From the NCBI GenBank assembly GCA_001513395.1, contig LFTP01000158.1, positions 1 to 6,725 on the forward strand: a DNA stretch of 6,725 nt, in the 5' to 3' direction. Under the pieces are notes generated by a model. That model ran no database searches. It was given only the letters and a program-made list of their open reading frames with translations, and was not told the DNA's origin. The position numbers and the translations under genes are program-made. This stretch comes from Clostridia bacterium DTU080 (GTDB lineage: Bacteria > Bacillota > Limnochordia > DTU080). Below are positions 1 to 6,398 of the stretch, piece after piece. Position 1 is the stretch's first letter, and each line of letters opens with the position of its first letter.

Positions 1-272
1 GGTCAATCCCCGCGCGTGCGGGGGAGACGGGTTAATGATAGCGGCCGTCGGGGTGATCGGAGGTCAATCCCCGCGCGTGCGGGGGAGACCCAATTCCCCG
101 TTTTGTCGTTTTGAATGTTGAAGGTCAATCCCCGCGCGTGCGGGGGAGACGTTTTGAAAAGCGGGGAAGTGAGACCCTTGCAAGGTCAATCCCCGCGCGT
201 GCGGGGGAGACCTGGTATACACGGGGGCTTTAGCAGCCCTTTCGGGTCAATCCCCGCGCGTGCGGGGGAGAC
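1..272 (-). CRISPR. CRISPR array, type I-E-like repeats, leader-proximal end (5 repeats, 4 spacers; continues off left edge)
   Basis: Five identical 28-bp repeats lie at 1-28, 62-89, 123-150, 184-211 and 245-272, with four unrelated 33-bp spacers at 29-61, 90-122, 151-183 and 212-244, giving an exact 61-bp period. On the plus strand each repeat starts GGTCAAT, carries the inverted pair CCCCGC-GCGT-GCGGGG and ends GAGAC. Read on the minus strand it starts GTCTCCCC and ends GGGGATTGACC, which is the usual orientation of type I-E repeats (as in the E. coli repeat, with its CCCCGC/GCGGGG hairpin and an 8-nt ATAAACCG handle). The expected crRNA handle after Cas6e cleavage would be ATTGACC plus one base. 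That orientation makes 245-272 the first repeat, next to the leader, and the older part of the array lies beyond the left edge. No cas gene is in the window, so the type rests on repeat sequence and spacer length only. Spacer targets cannot be judged here. Confidence 0.97.
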
Positions 273-360
273 CCTGCCGCGCAACGGTAACTATTGCATC
301 TATAGAAAAATCATCACATTAATCCATTCTGAAGTGCTCGAAATGCCAACATAAAGATAG
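273..360 (-). promoter_or_regulatory. Putative CRISPR leader
   Basis: This A+T-rich stretch directly abuts the last repeat on the side expected for the leader, given the minus-strand orientation of the repeats. No further repeat copy is present here. It includes runs such as TATAGAAAAATC and CACATTAAT, in contrast to the G+C-rich repeats. A leader normally carries the array promoter and the signals for spacer insertion. I find no convincing promoter: a TTGGCA box (344-349, minus strand) has only a poor -10 partner, TGGATT at 321-326. The outer boundary at 360 is a guess from base composition. Confidence 0.55.
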
Positions 361-643
361 TTCCACGTCCGGCCCGCTTCTCCTGCTCAGAGGTCAGTAT
401 TTCCGCATCCCGGCACAAATGAACATTTCCGGTTGGTGTGATGTCATAGCCCTGGGTTCGTCGCTTTGGAACTGGGTTACTCGCATGGTCTCCATCCAAT
501 CCTAGCTGTCTGTTGCTTTTGTGGAGCGAGCAACCGCATGTCGTTTGGATCTTGCGTGGAGCGGTATTCTGACAAAAACGCCTCCCGTTGTCTGGCTTGG
601 AAGGCGCCTTTTGTCCCACGAGAAACGGCAACGTATTCGAGTC
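361..643. other. Gene-poor spacer between CRISPR leader and efflux operon, possible decayed insertion-sequence remnant
   Basis: No reading frame here looks like a genuine gene: the open frames are short, lack ribosome binding sites and overlap one another. One minus-strand stretch, about 365-505, reads LGLDGDHASNPV, then ITPTGNVHLC, then EQEKRAGR. This faintly recalls a region of IS4/IS1182-like transposases of Bacillota, where an Asp-rich strand is followed by a 'TPDG.P.CPAG' segment and a 'KR.R.K..C' segment. The resemblance is from memory and weak, and the frame has no catalytic context on either side. The perfect 10-bp palindrome AAGGCGCCTT at 601-610 has no loop and does not form a convincing terminator. 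Confidence 0.4.
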
Positions 644-1627
644 TTAGAATCTGCCGAAACCACCGCCAAAACCGCGACCGCCCCAGCCTCCCATGCGTCC
701 TCCTCGGCCGCCCATGCTGTCATCAGGAATATGCTCGACTTTCGGGGTCATTATGACGCTGATCGCGTATGTCATTACAAGCATCGTTATGAATAGAGCG
801 GCTATGAACCAGTTCGCGATATCCATAACCCCCTGTTTACGAGGCACCAAGATTTCAGTTTTTGCGGTGAGGCCGGGTACGATCGTTTGAGTTGAGTTAT
901 CCGGATTTGTGGATCCGTCCAGTTCTATCAGGAGTTCCACTCCGATCCCATTTGGTGTCTGCACAGCTTGATTGCCTACTCGAACCACGTGACCTTCCCA
1001 GGTCTGCCCGGGAAAAGCTTCCAAAGTGACGAGCGCCGCCAATCCGGGGGCGATGTGTCTGAGTGCGTTCTGAGCGATCGAAGTGCGAACCATGAGAGGC
1101 TCGACCTGGGCCAAGGTCACGATGTGTGTGTTTGGTGTCACCGCTTGGCCGGCGACTACTGGCACAGCCAGAACTTGACCGTCAAAGGGAGCCTTGAGAA
1201 CGGTGGCCTCCAAGTCTAGCTCCGTAGCAGCCAATTCCAGCTTAGCTTGCTCGATTTGAAACGGCACTTCGCTCAGTTCCGCGGCGCGCAGGTTTTCCTT
1301 GGCCCTGGCTACGGCCAATCTCAACCGGGAGTCATCAAGTCTTGCCAGCTCTTCTCCTTTAACCACTCTTTGACCGGGCTCAACTAAGATGGCACTTAGC
1401 CGCCCGGATATGGGGAAAGCGAGATCAACCTGTTGAGCAGGCACTACTCGGGCCTCAGAGGTCTGCAAGCGCATCACACCGCTCACGCGCACCGGAGAGA
1501 CAGATTGAAAAGGATTGCTGCCTTCCAGCGTGAGGTCATAGTAGAGCTTCGAGAAAAGGGCTCCAACCACAACGAGAACCACGATCACGGAAGCCCATAT
1601 CACTAAGCGTTTATAATGCGTCATCAC
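644..1627 (-). CDS. HlyD/MFP-family efflux adaptor with an extra C-terminal membrane helix
   Basis: This 327-residue protein is a membrane-fusion (periplasmic adaptor) protein expected to work with the ABC exporter encoded just upstream. A basic N-terminus (MMTHYKR) precedes a membrane helix at about 8-27. The two halves of the biotinyl-lipoyl-like domain are at about 66-99 (GRLSAILVEPGQRVVKGEEL) and 142-175 (LKAPFDGQVLAVPVVAGQAV). They flank a short helical hairpin, about 100-140, rich in Ala, Leu, Glu and Arg. A beta-barrel region follows, about 176-262. Unusually, a second hydrophobic helix lies at about 271-293, followed by a Gly/Arg/Phe tail (about 306-327). Most adaptors lack both. The ATG is 18 bp after the exporter's stop. 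A GTG one codon upstream (1628-1630) fits the ribosome site (1640-1647) slightly better, and TAA two codons before that GTG closes the frame. It is the last gene of the operon. The substrate is unknown. Confidence 0.88.
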   Translation of the reverse strand: MMTHYKRLVIWASVIVVLVVVGALFSKLYYDLTLEGSNPFQSVSPVRVSGVMRLQTSEARVVPAQQVDLAFPISGRLSAILVEPGQRVVKGEELARLDDSRLRLAVARAKENLRAAELSEVPFQIEQAKLELAATELDLEATVLKAPFDGQVLAVPVVAGQAVTPNTHIVTLAQVEPLMVRTSIAQNALRHIAPGLAALVTLEAFPGQTWEGHVVRVGNQAVQTPNGIGVELLIELDGSTNPDNSTQTIVPGLTAKTEILVPRKQGVMDIANWFIAALFITMLVMTYAISVIMTPKVEHIPDDSMGGRGGRMGGWGGRGFGGGFGRF

Positions 1628-1639
1628 GGCTTATTCGCA

Positions 1640-1647
1640 CCCTTCCT
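1640..1647 (-). promoter_or_regulatory. Ribosome binding site of the adaptor gene
   Basis: On the minus strand this reads AGGAAGGG and overlaps the TAG stop codon of the upstream ABC gene. It stands 9 nt from an in-frame GTG (1628-1630) and 12 nt from the ATG (1625-1627), so it leaves the choice between these two starts open. The overlap with the stop codon suggests coupled translation of exporter and adaptor. Confidence 0.6.
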
Positions 1648-3505
1648 ACGGAACGTTGGGTAGGTCAAATTCCATGGGGCCCGGCAGGCTGGGCATTCGA
1701 TCGTCCGCGGGTTGTTGATCTCTTCTTCGCCGATCACGACCCGGTCTGCGATCGGGGCGCCGCTTATCTTTGTCCTCCGCTTCATCCTGCAATTGGAATT
1801 GAAGTTCGTACAGATAAGCATACAGACCCTTTTTGGCCATCAGTTCGTCGTGTGAACCTTCTTCCACGATCCGCCCGTCTTTGATAGCGATGATGCGATC
1901 TGCATTTTTGATGGTAGAAAGCCTGTGAGCGATGACAATCGTAGTGCGGTTCTTCATGAGCTCCTCCAAGGCTTCTTGGATGAGGCTTTCCACCTCGCTG
2001 TCTACAGATGATGTGGCTTCATCCAAGATGAGGATTTTCGGGTCCTTCAAGATCGTGCGGGCGATGGACAGCCTTTGTCTTTGACCGCCGGAGAGTTTCA
2101 CTCCCCGTTCACCGAGTTGTGTATCATAGCCTTGGGGCAGACTGGCGAGAAATTCATGGATTCGAGCCGCTTTGGCGGCCTCGATTATCTCTTCATCGGT
2201 GGCATCCAAACGACCGTATCTCAGGTTCTCTCGCGCTGTGCCGTTAAACAAGAACGTATCTTGGAGCACCATACCTATGTGACTGCGTAGGGAAGCCAAC
2301 TTCCATTGGCGCACGTCCAGGCCGTCGACCAAGATACTGCCCTGATCCACGTCGTAAAAACGCGGGATCAAGTTGGTAATCGTGCTCTTGCCCGAGCCGC
2401 TGGGACCGACCAAGGCGATCATCTCACCGGGATTGGCCACGAACGAGATTCCGTGGAGCACCGGTTGGCCGGGTTCATAGGAGAAGTGCACGTTTCGAAA
2501 CTCTATGCGACCCTCGATATGGCTTTTTTCTTGGGCATTAGGGGCGTCTTTGATCTTGGGCTCACGGTCGATTAGCTCGAAGACACGGTCCACGGAAGCC
2601 AGCGACCTTTGCAGTTGCACCGAAAGCCGCGAGATTTGCATCACGGGGCTGTAGAACTGACCCAAGTAGCTGTTGAAAGCTACTAGCTCGCCGATGGTGA
2701 GAACGCCGCCGATGATTTGCTGGCCGCCAAGCCAGAGGATCATCACGCTGCCAATACCCGTGATGAAGCTGATCATGGGGAAGTAGGATACCCACAATAC
2801 AGTGGCTTCCATATTCATCTTAAAATACTCATCCAGTTGCCGAGCGAACCAGGATTGTTCTTCCGGCTCCCGGGCAAAGGATTTGACGACGGTGATACCG
2901 GCTACGGAATCGGCCAGCTTTCCGGTCACCCCCGCCGCCTTTTCCCGGACCGAACGATAAACCAGCCGCACCTTGCTGCCGAAGCCAGTCATGACCAAGA
3001 CGAGAAAAGGAATCGGGATCAGGGAGAAGAGCGCGAGCTGCCAGTTGATCCTAAACAAGATGGCCGCAATGCCGATGAGCGTCATGGCTGAGACGATAAG
3101 CTGCTCAACGCCACCGGTGATCAGGTGTTCAACCGCATCCACGTCGCCCATCACTCGGGAGACGATACGACCCACCTGCTCGTTTTCAAAGAACTGGTTT
3201 TCCATGGTCAGCAAGTGGTTGTAAACGCGCTTGCGCATCAATCGCGTTATGTTCTGCCCCAACAGATTGTTAGTGATGTTTTGGGTAAAAGAGATCAGGG
3301 CCCGGGTGATGTAGACCAGTACAGTGGCCAAAACGACGAGATTCAGCATCGGTAGATTACCTTGCGTGAATACATCGTCGATGAGCATTTTCATCAACCA
3401 GGGCGGTGCCAGATTAATGGCTGTTGTCAGGCCCATCAAGGCTATGCCTGCCACAACCAAATACCAGAATGGCACAATCACTTCACGGACAACCCGCAGA
3501 AACAC
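1646..3505 (-). CDS. ABC half-exporter, LmrA/MsbA-like (fused membrane and ATPase domains)
   Basis: This 619-residue half-transporter probably works as a homodimer that uses ATP to export drugs, lipids or other hydrophobic compounds. Six hydrophobic segments fall at about 13-33, 52-72, 132-152, 155-175, 240-262 and 268-290, typical of type IV (MsbA-like) exporters. The nucleotide-binding domain has all its key elements: aromatic A-loop Tyr343, Walker A GPSGSGKST at 367-375, Q-loop Gln415, signature LSGGQ at 471-475, Walker B ILILDE at 491-496 with catalytic Glu496, D-loop SSVD at 499-502 and switch His527. It should therefore be a full ATPase on both sites of a homodimer. After the conserved fold, residues 573-619 form an acidic then very Arg-rich, Pro-rich tail not needed for the fold. 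The GTG start is supported by a ribosome site 9 nt away and by an in-frame TGA just upstream. It lies between the marR gene (50-bp gap) and the adaptor gene (18-bp gap). The substrate cannot be told from sequence. Confidence 0.95.
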   Translation of the reverse strand: MFLRVVREVIVPFWYLVVAGIALMGLTTAINLAPPWLMKMLIDDVFTQGNLPMLNLVVLATVLVYITRALISFTQNITNNLLGQNITRLMRKRVYNHLLTMENQFFENEQVGRIVSRVMGDVDAVEHLITGGVEQLIVSAMTLIGIAAILFRINWQLALFSLIPIPFLVLVMTGFGSKVRLVYRSVREKAAGVTGKLADSVAGITVVKSFAREPEEQSWFARQLDEYFKMNMEATVLWVSYFPMISFITGIGSVMILWLGGQQIIGGVLTIGELVAFNSYLGQFYSPVMQISRLSVQLQRSLASVDRVFELIDREPKIKDAPNAQEKSHIEGRIEFRNVHFSYEPGQPVLHGISFVANPGEMIALVGPSGSGKSTITNLIPRFYDVDQGSILVDGLDVRQWKLASLRSHIGMVLQDTFLFNGTARENLRYGRLDATDEEIIEAAKAARIHEFLASLPQGYDTQLGERGVKLSGGQRQRLSIARTILKDPKILILDEATSSVDSEVESLIQEALEELMKNRTTIVIAHRLSTIKNADRIIAIKDGRIVEEGSHDELMAKKGLYAYLYELQFQLQDEAEDKDKRRPDRRPGRDRRRRDQQPADDRMPSLPGPMEFDLPNVP

Positions 3506-3514
3506 TGCGCGTCA

Positions 3515-3522
3515 CTTCCCTT
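3515..3522 (-). promoter_or_regulatory. Ribosome binding site supporting the GTG start of the ABC gene
   Basis: On the minus strand this reads AAGGGAAG and ends 9 nt before the GTG at 3503-3505. An in-frame TGA lies three codons upstream of that GTG and no ATG intervenes, so the GTG is the earliest usable start. Confidence 0.6.
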
Positions 3523-3555
3523 CACATCGAATGCATTGAAGACGATAAGCGAGAC

Positions 3556-4119
3556 TTATTTGGGGCTAGCCATCGATTCCACTAGTCGCTGTAGCAAGTC
3601 CACCAGTTGGCTCTTTTCTTCATCCGAGAAGCCGGCGACATCGGCTGCCAGCCTGCGTTGGCGGGCCTGCAGGGATTTCGTGAAAAGCGTTTCTCCCAGT
3701 TCCGTAGTCCGAAGACGAATGGTACGCCGATCTTCCGGATCGCGTATGCGCTCCACCAAGGTCTTTTGTTCCAAGCGATCGACTAAGCCCGTCACCGTGG
3801 CATTGGTCAACTGCATTTTTCGGCACAGATCACTCATGGCAAGTCCCGGATGATGATGCACTTGCGACAGTGCGACAAACTGAGGCGGCGTCAGATCGAA
3901 TTCCCGGAGGACCGATCTTCCCCGTTTGCTCAGGATGAAATTGATCTTGCGCAACAACGACTCCATGGCCACGATGGTTTCATCAATGGCAACATCGCCT
4001 TTGTCTGATGACACAGCCTCGCTCGCCACGGAGCGGTCGAGATCCGCGGAAGTGGGTTCAGCCGTCATACCTGGGTCCCGATCTGGGACGTTGTTCTTGA
4101 TGCCGGCGTTTTCGTTCAT
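3556..4119 (-). CDS. MarR-family transcriptional regulator of the efflux operon
   Basis: This is a 187-residue winged helix-turn-helix repressor of the MarR family. These act as dimers and usually leave DNA when a small ligand binds. After a dimerisation helix (about 46-70) comes LTPPQFVAL, then the helix-turn-helix at about 92-120 with the recognition helix TNATVTGLVDRLEQ. The wing follows at 122-142 and carries the family's RDPEDRR.I.L..TELG motif, including Asp130 and Arg131. C-terminal helices (about 143-183) complete the dimer interface. Residues 1-45 are an unusual polar, acidic, probably disordered extension. The start is firm because AGGAGG lies 8 nt upstream. It is the first gene of the operon, ahead of the exporter and adaptor, with a promoter and a dyad upstream that suggest self-repression. 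The inducer is not evident. A His88-His90 run before the helix-turn-helix is noted without a claim of metal binding. Confidence 0.93.
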   Translation of the reverse strand: MNENAGIKNNVPDRDPGMTAEPTSADLDRSVASEAVSSDKGDVAIDETIVAMESLLRKINFILSKRGRSVLREFDLTPPQFVALSQVHHHPGLAMSDLCRKMQLTNATVTGLVDRLEQKTLVERIRDPEDRRTIRLRTTELGETLFTKSLQARQRRLAADVAGFSDEEKSQLVDLLQRLVESMASPK

Positions 4120-4127
4120 TGGATTGG

Positions 4128-4133
4128 CCTCCT
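4128..4133 (-). promoter_or_regulatory. Ribosome binding site of the marR-family gene
   Basis: A perfect AGGAGG on the minus strand lies 8 nt before the ATG at 4117-4119. It decides in favour of the long form of the regulator over internal starts at Met18 or Met52, neither of which has a comparable site. Confidence 0.85.
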
Positions 4134-4166
4134 GTTGTTCTCGCTTTTATTCTTGGCCTCCCTTAT

Positions 4167-4184
4167 TATTTGGTCCACCAACTA
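4167..4184. promoter_or_regulatory. Putative MarR operator (inverted repeat)
   Basis: The dyad reads TA-n-TTGGT-CC-ACCAA-n-TA on the plus strand, with perfect 5-bp inner arms (TTGGT/ACCAA at 4170-4181) and matching TA at both ends. Its 18-bp length suits a MarR dimer. It starts about 7 nt after the predicted transcript start, so a bound repressor would block RNA polymerase. The link to this regulator is inferred from position and symmetry. Confidence 0.55.
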
Positions 4185-4197
4185 TTAGGGTAACATA

Positions 4198-4226
4198 ATT
4201 TTACCGCTGCAAGATGACTCTGTAAA
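4198..4226 (-). promoter_or_regulatory. Sigma-A/sigma-70 type promoter of the marR-ABC-adaptor operon
   Basis: On the minus strand, TTTACA (4221-4226, five of six bases of the -35 consensus) and TAAAAT (4198-4203, five of six of the -10 consensus) are separated by exactly 17 bp. The transcript would start near 4191, leaving an untranslated leader of about 70 nt that contains the putative operator and the AGGAGG site. Confidence 0.7.
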
Positions 4227-4376
4227 GAGAGAACGCTCCGGTTGACGCAATTACCGTGTTTTTGGTCGGTGCTCACGGAGAAGGTGATTTCGTATGGGCG
4301 TTGAATTGTGCTGATCATTACCCCCGGGCCGGTTTCATTGTGAACAACGCCGTAAGGCTAGAAGGGAATAAGGCAA

Positions 4377-6398
4377 ATGACCCCACTTACAGGCCAATTG
4401 GCTACACCTTCAGCGGACCAAGTGTTTTTATCACGTCTGAAAGAAAACGTGGTGCTGGCTGACGGAGGCATGGGTTCCTTACTGCATGAACGAGTTGATC
4501 GCCCCGTAGGAGCTTTTGAGTGTCTGAATCTGTCAGAGAAAGACATTGTGCAGAAGGCACATCTTGACTATCTGTTGGCGGGCGCGTCTCTCATTGAAAC
4601 GAACACCTATGGCGCTAACCGCCTCAAACTAAGAAAATGCGGCCAGCAAGAGCGAGTGTGGGACATTAACGTCTGGGGCGTCAAGATCGCTCGCGCCGCC
4701 CGTGAGATAGCCGGCGAATCCGCGTTGGTGGCGGGCTCAGTGGGTTCTTTAGGCATTTCGCCGGGTCTGTCGGACACTGTTGGGCGGCAACAGATGCGAG
4801 AGCTTTTCCGCGAACAGATGGAGGCTTTGCTTGCCGGCGGCGTCGATCTTTTTATCATCGAGACTATGGCCGATCCCGTGGAGGCGATCGAGGCCGTCCG
4901 TGCGGCGCGTGAGATATCTAAACTGCCCGTTGTGGTTCAATTTGCCTTCTGGCCGGACGGAACTCCCCGCAATCTGCCGGGTCGGGGGGAAGGGGTCCGA
5001 TTGGCGACCGTTACCGGTCACGCCCCTCGGGATGTAGCAGCCATGTTAAACGATCTGGATGGCTCCGAGCGGCCTGATGTCATCGGCGTCAACTGCGGCA
5101 GCGGTCCGGTGTACGTCTTAGAGGCTTTGGACCTTCTCATGGAGCACGTGTCTTTTCCGGTCATGTGGTCCGCCATGCCGAACGCCGGCCTGCCCTCTTA
5201 CGTAGATGGCCGTGTGTTGTATACGGCCACTCCTGAGTATTTCGCATCAATGGTGAAGGCCTTCATCGACCGAGGCGTGCGCTTGATAGGCGGCTGCTGC
5301 GGCACGACTCCCGCGCATATAGCGGCTATGAGAGAGTACCTCGATGGCGTCGAAAGAACGGATAGAAAGACACTCCGGACGGATTCACGGCGCGGTGAGC
5401 AAAAAACAGTGAGGATTGCGGAGCGTGTGGGCTCTCCTCATCGCCGCGACTTAGAGAAGGCTTTGAGAGCTTCCGGCGGATCCGCGGGTCAGGACTTGCG
5501 TTCCAAGCTGGGTCGTCAGTTTGTCATCAGCGTAGAACTCGATCCGCCCAAGGGTTCGGTGACCAAAAAATTCCTTGAGGCGGCTGCCGCGCTTAAGATC
5601 GCGGGAGTCGATTGCATCAATGTGGCTGACAGTCCGATGGCCAGAGTGCGCATGGCTGCCATTGCCAGCGCCCACCTCATCAAGCAGGAGGTTGGCGTGG
5701 ACGCCATCGTCCATCTGACTACCCGCGACCGGAATCTGATGGGGTTGCAGTCGGATCTGTTGGGCGCTCACGCTTTAGGCTTGCGCAATATCCTCGCTTT
5801 GACCGGCGATCCGCCTTCCTTGGGCAATGTGGCACATGCCACGCCTGTCTACGACCTTGATGCTATCGGTCTGATTAAGGTGTTGAGAGATCTTAATGCC
5901 GGACACGATCTATTGGGCAATCCGACCGGAGAGCCCACGGATTTTACCATAGGCTGTGCACTGAATGTCAATGCTGAAGATCTGCCAAGGGAAATCGAGC
6001 GTTTTCGTCAGAAACTGGATGCCGGAGCTCAGTTTGTGATGACTCAACCGGTTTACGAGACGGAACCCCTGTATAGGGTGCTCGATGAGATCTCCGGTTG
6101 TGATGTGCCCATTTTGATGGGTGTGATGCCCCTGCACAGCTACAAGCATGCCGTTTATCTGCATAATGAAGTTCCCGGCATAGCAGTGCCCGAATGCATT
6201 CGTCGTGAGCTGGAGCTAGCGGGCGATGACGGTCTTAGGGTCGGTCTCGCCCAAGCGGCGGAGCTGGTGGATCAGGCCAAGCGGATCATCAGCGGGATTT
6301 ACCTGGTCCTCTCATTCGGCAAGCATGAGCCGATTTGCACCCTCGTGGAGCAGATACGTCAAAGTGTTGGATCGTTGAATGATGAGGTAAGCCGATGA
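4377..6398 (+). CDS. yitJ: Bifunctional homocysteine S-methyltransferase / 5,10-methylenetetrahydrofolate reductase (YitJ-like)
   Basis: This 673-residue cytoplasmic fusion joins two methionine-cycle enzymes. Residues about 18-325 are a zinc-dependent homocysteine S-methyltransferase barrel: VLADGGMGS at 26-34, IETNTYGAN at 73-81, and the three zinc-binding cysteines Cys240 (VNCGSGP), Cys307 and Cys308 (GGCCGT). A polar, basic linker (about 326-378) leads to a MetF-like flavin-dependent reductase (about 380-660). That half shows SVELDPPKG at 385-393 with the likely catalytic Glu387, HLTTRDRN at 446-453, LALTGDPP at 473-480 and MTQPVY at 555-560. The reductase makes 5-methyltetrahydrofolate. 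The methyl donor used by the first domain is uncertain. A TAG in frame at 4359-4361 makes ATG 4377 the earliest usual start, with AAGGG 10 nt upstream. The gene is divergent from the marR operon and overlaps metH by four bases. No S-box riboswitch, as known for B. subtilis yitJ, is seen upstream. Confidence 0.95.
   Translation: MTPLTGQLATPSADQVFLSRLKENVVLADGGMGSLLHERVDRPVGAFECLNLSEKDIVQKAHLDYLLAGASLIETNTYGANRLKLRKCGQQERVWDINVWGVKIARAAREIAGESALVAGSVGSLGISPGLSDTVGRQQMRELFREQMEALLAGGVDLFIIETMADPVEAIEAVRAAREISKLPVVVQFAFWPDGTPRNLPGRGEGVRLATVTGHAPRDVAAMLNDLDGSERPDVIGVNCGSGPVYVLEALDLLMEHVSFPVMWSAMPNAGLPSYVDGRVLYTATPEYFASMVKAFIDRGVRLIGGCCGTTPAHIAAMREYLDGVERTDRKTLRTDSRRGEQKTVRIAERVGSPHRRDLEKALRASGGSAGQDLRSKLGRQFVISVELDPPKGSVTKKFLEAAAALKIAGVDCINVADSPMARVRMAAIASAHLIKQEVGVDAIVHLTTRDRNLMGLQSDLLGAHALGLRNILALTGDPPSLGNVAHATPVYDLDAIGLIKVLRDLNAGHDLLGNPTGEPTDFTIGCALNVNAEDLPREIERFRQKLDAGAQFVMTQPVYETEPLYRVLDEISGCDVPILMGVMPLHSYKHAVYLHNEVPGIAVPECIRRELELAGDDGLRVGLAQAAELVDQAKRIISGIYLVLSFGKHEPICTLVEQIRQSVGSLNDEVSR
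6384..6388 (+). promoter_or_regulatory. Ribosome binding site of metH inside the end of the fusion gene
   Basis: GAGGT lies 6 nt before the ATG at 6395-6397, within the last codons of the upstream gene. Together with the ATGA stop/start overlap it supports translational coupling. Confidence 0.65.

Noticed and set aside
309..321. IHF-like site (one mismatch to WATCAR-N4-TTR) 37 bp into the presumed leader
   Set aside because: E. coli I-E leaders use IHF, but the likely Bacillota host would normally lack it, and such A+T-rich matches arise easily by chance.
115..354. Open plus-strand frame running through the CRISPR repeats
   Set aside because: It is a translation of repeats and spacers (repeated 'PRACGG'-type and 'RVRGRP'-type peptides) and has no independent coding evidence.
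626..656. Imperfect hairpin CGGCA...TGCCG with an inner ATTC/GAAT pair, followed by TTTCT on the minus strand, at the end of the adaptor gene
   Set aside because: The stem is interrupted and short, the loop is large and the T-run is broken. It is too weak to call a terminator.
1624..1821. Minus-strand frame over the Arg-rich tail of the ABC gene, containing IECPACRAPWN
   Set aside because: It is a shifted reading of the exporter's 3' end. The ABC frame continues without interruption to a stop that overlaps the next ribosome site.
4242..4247. TTGACG on the plus strand as a -35 box for the methionine operon
   Set aside because: No acceptable -10 box occurs 15-19 bp downstream.
4256..4462. Plus-strand frame with a GTG start overlapping the beginning of the fusion gene
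   Set aside because: It has no ribosome site or recognisable family and overlaps a strongly supported gene in another frame.
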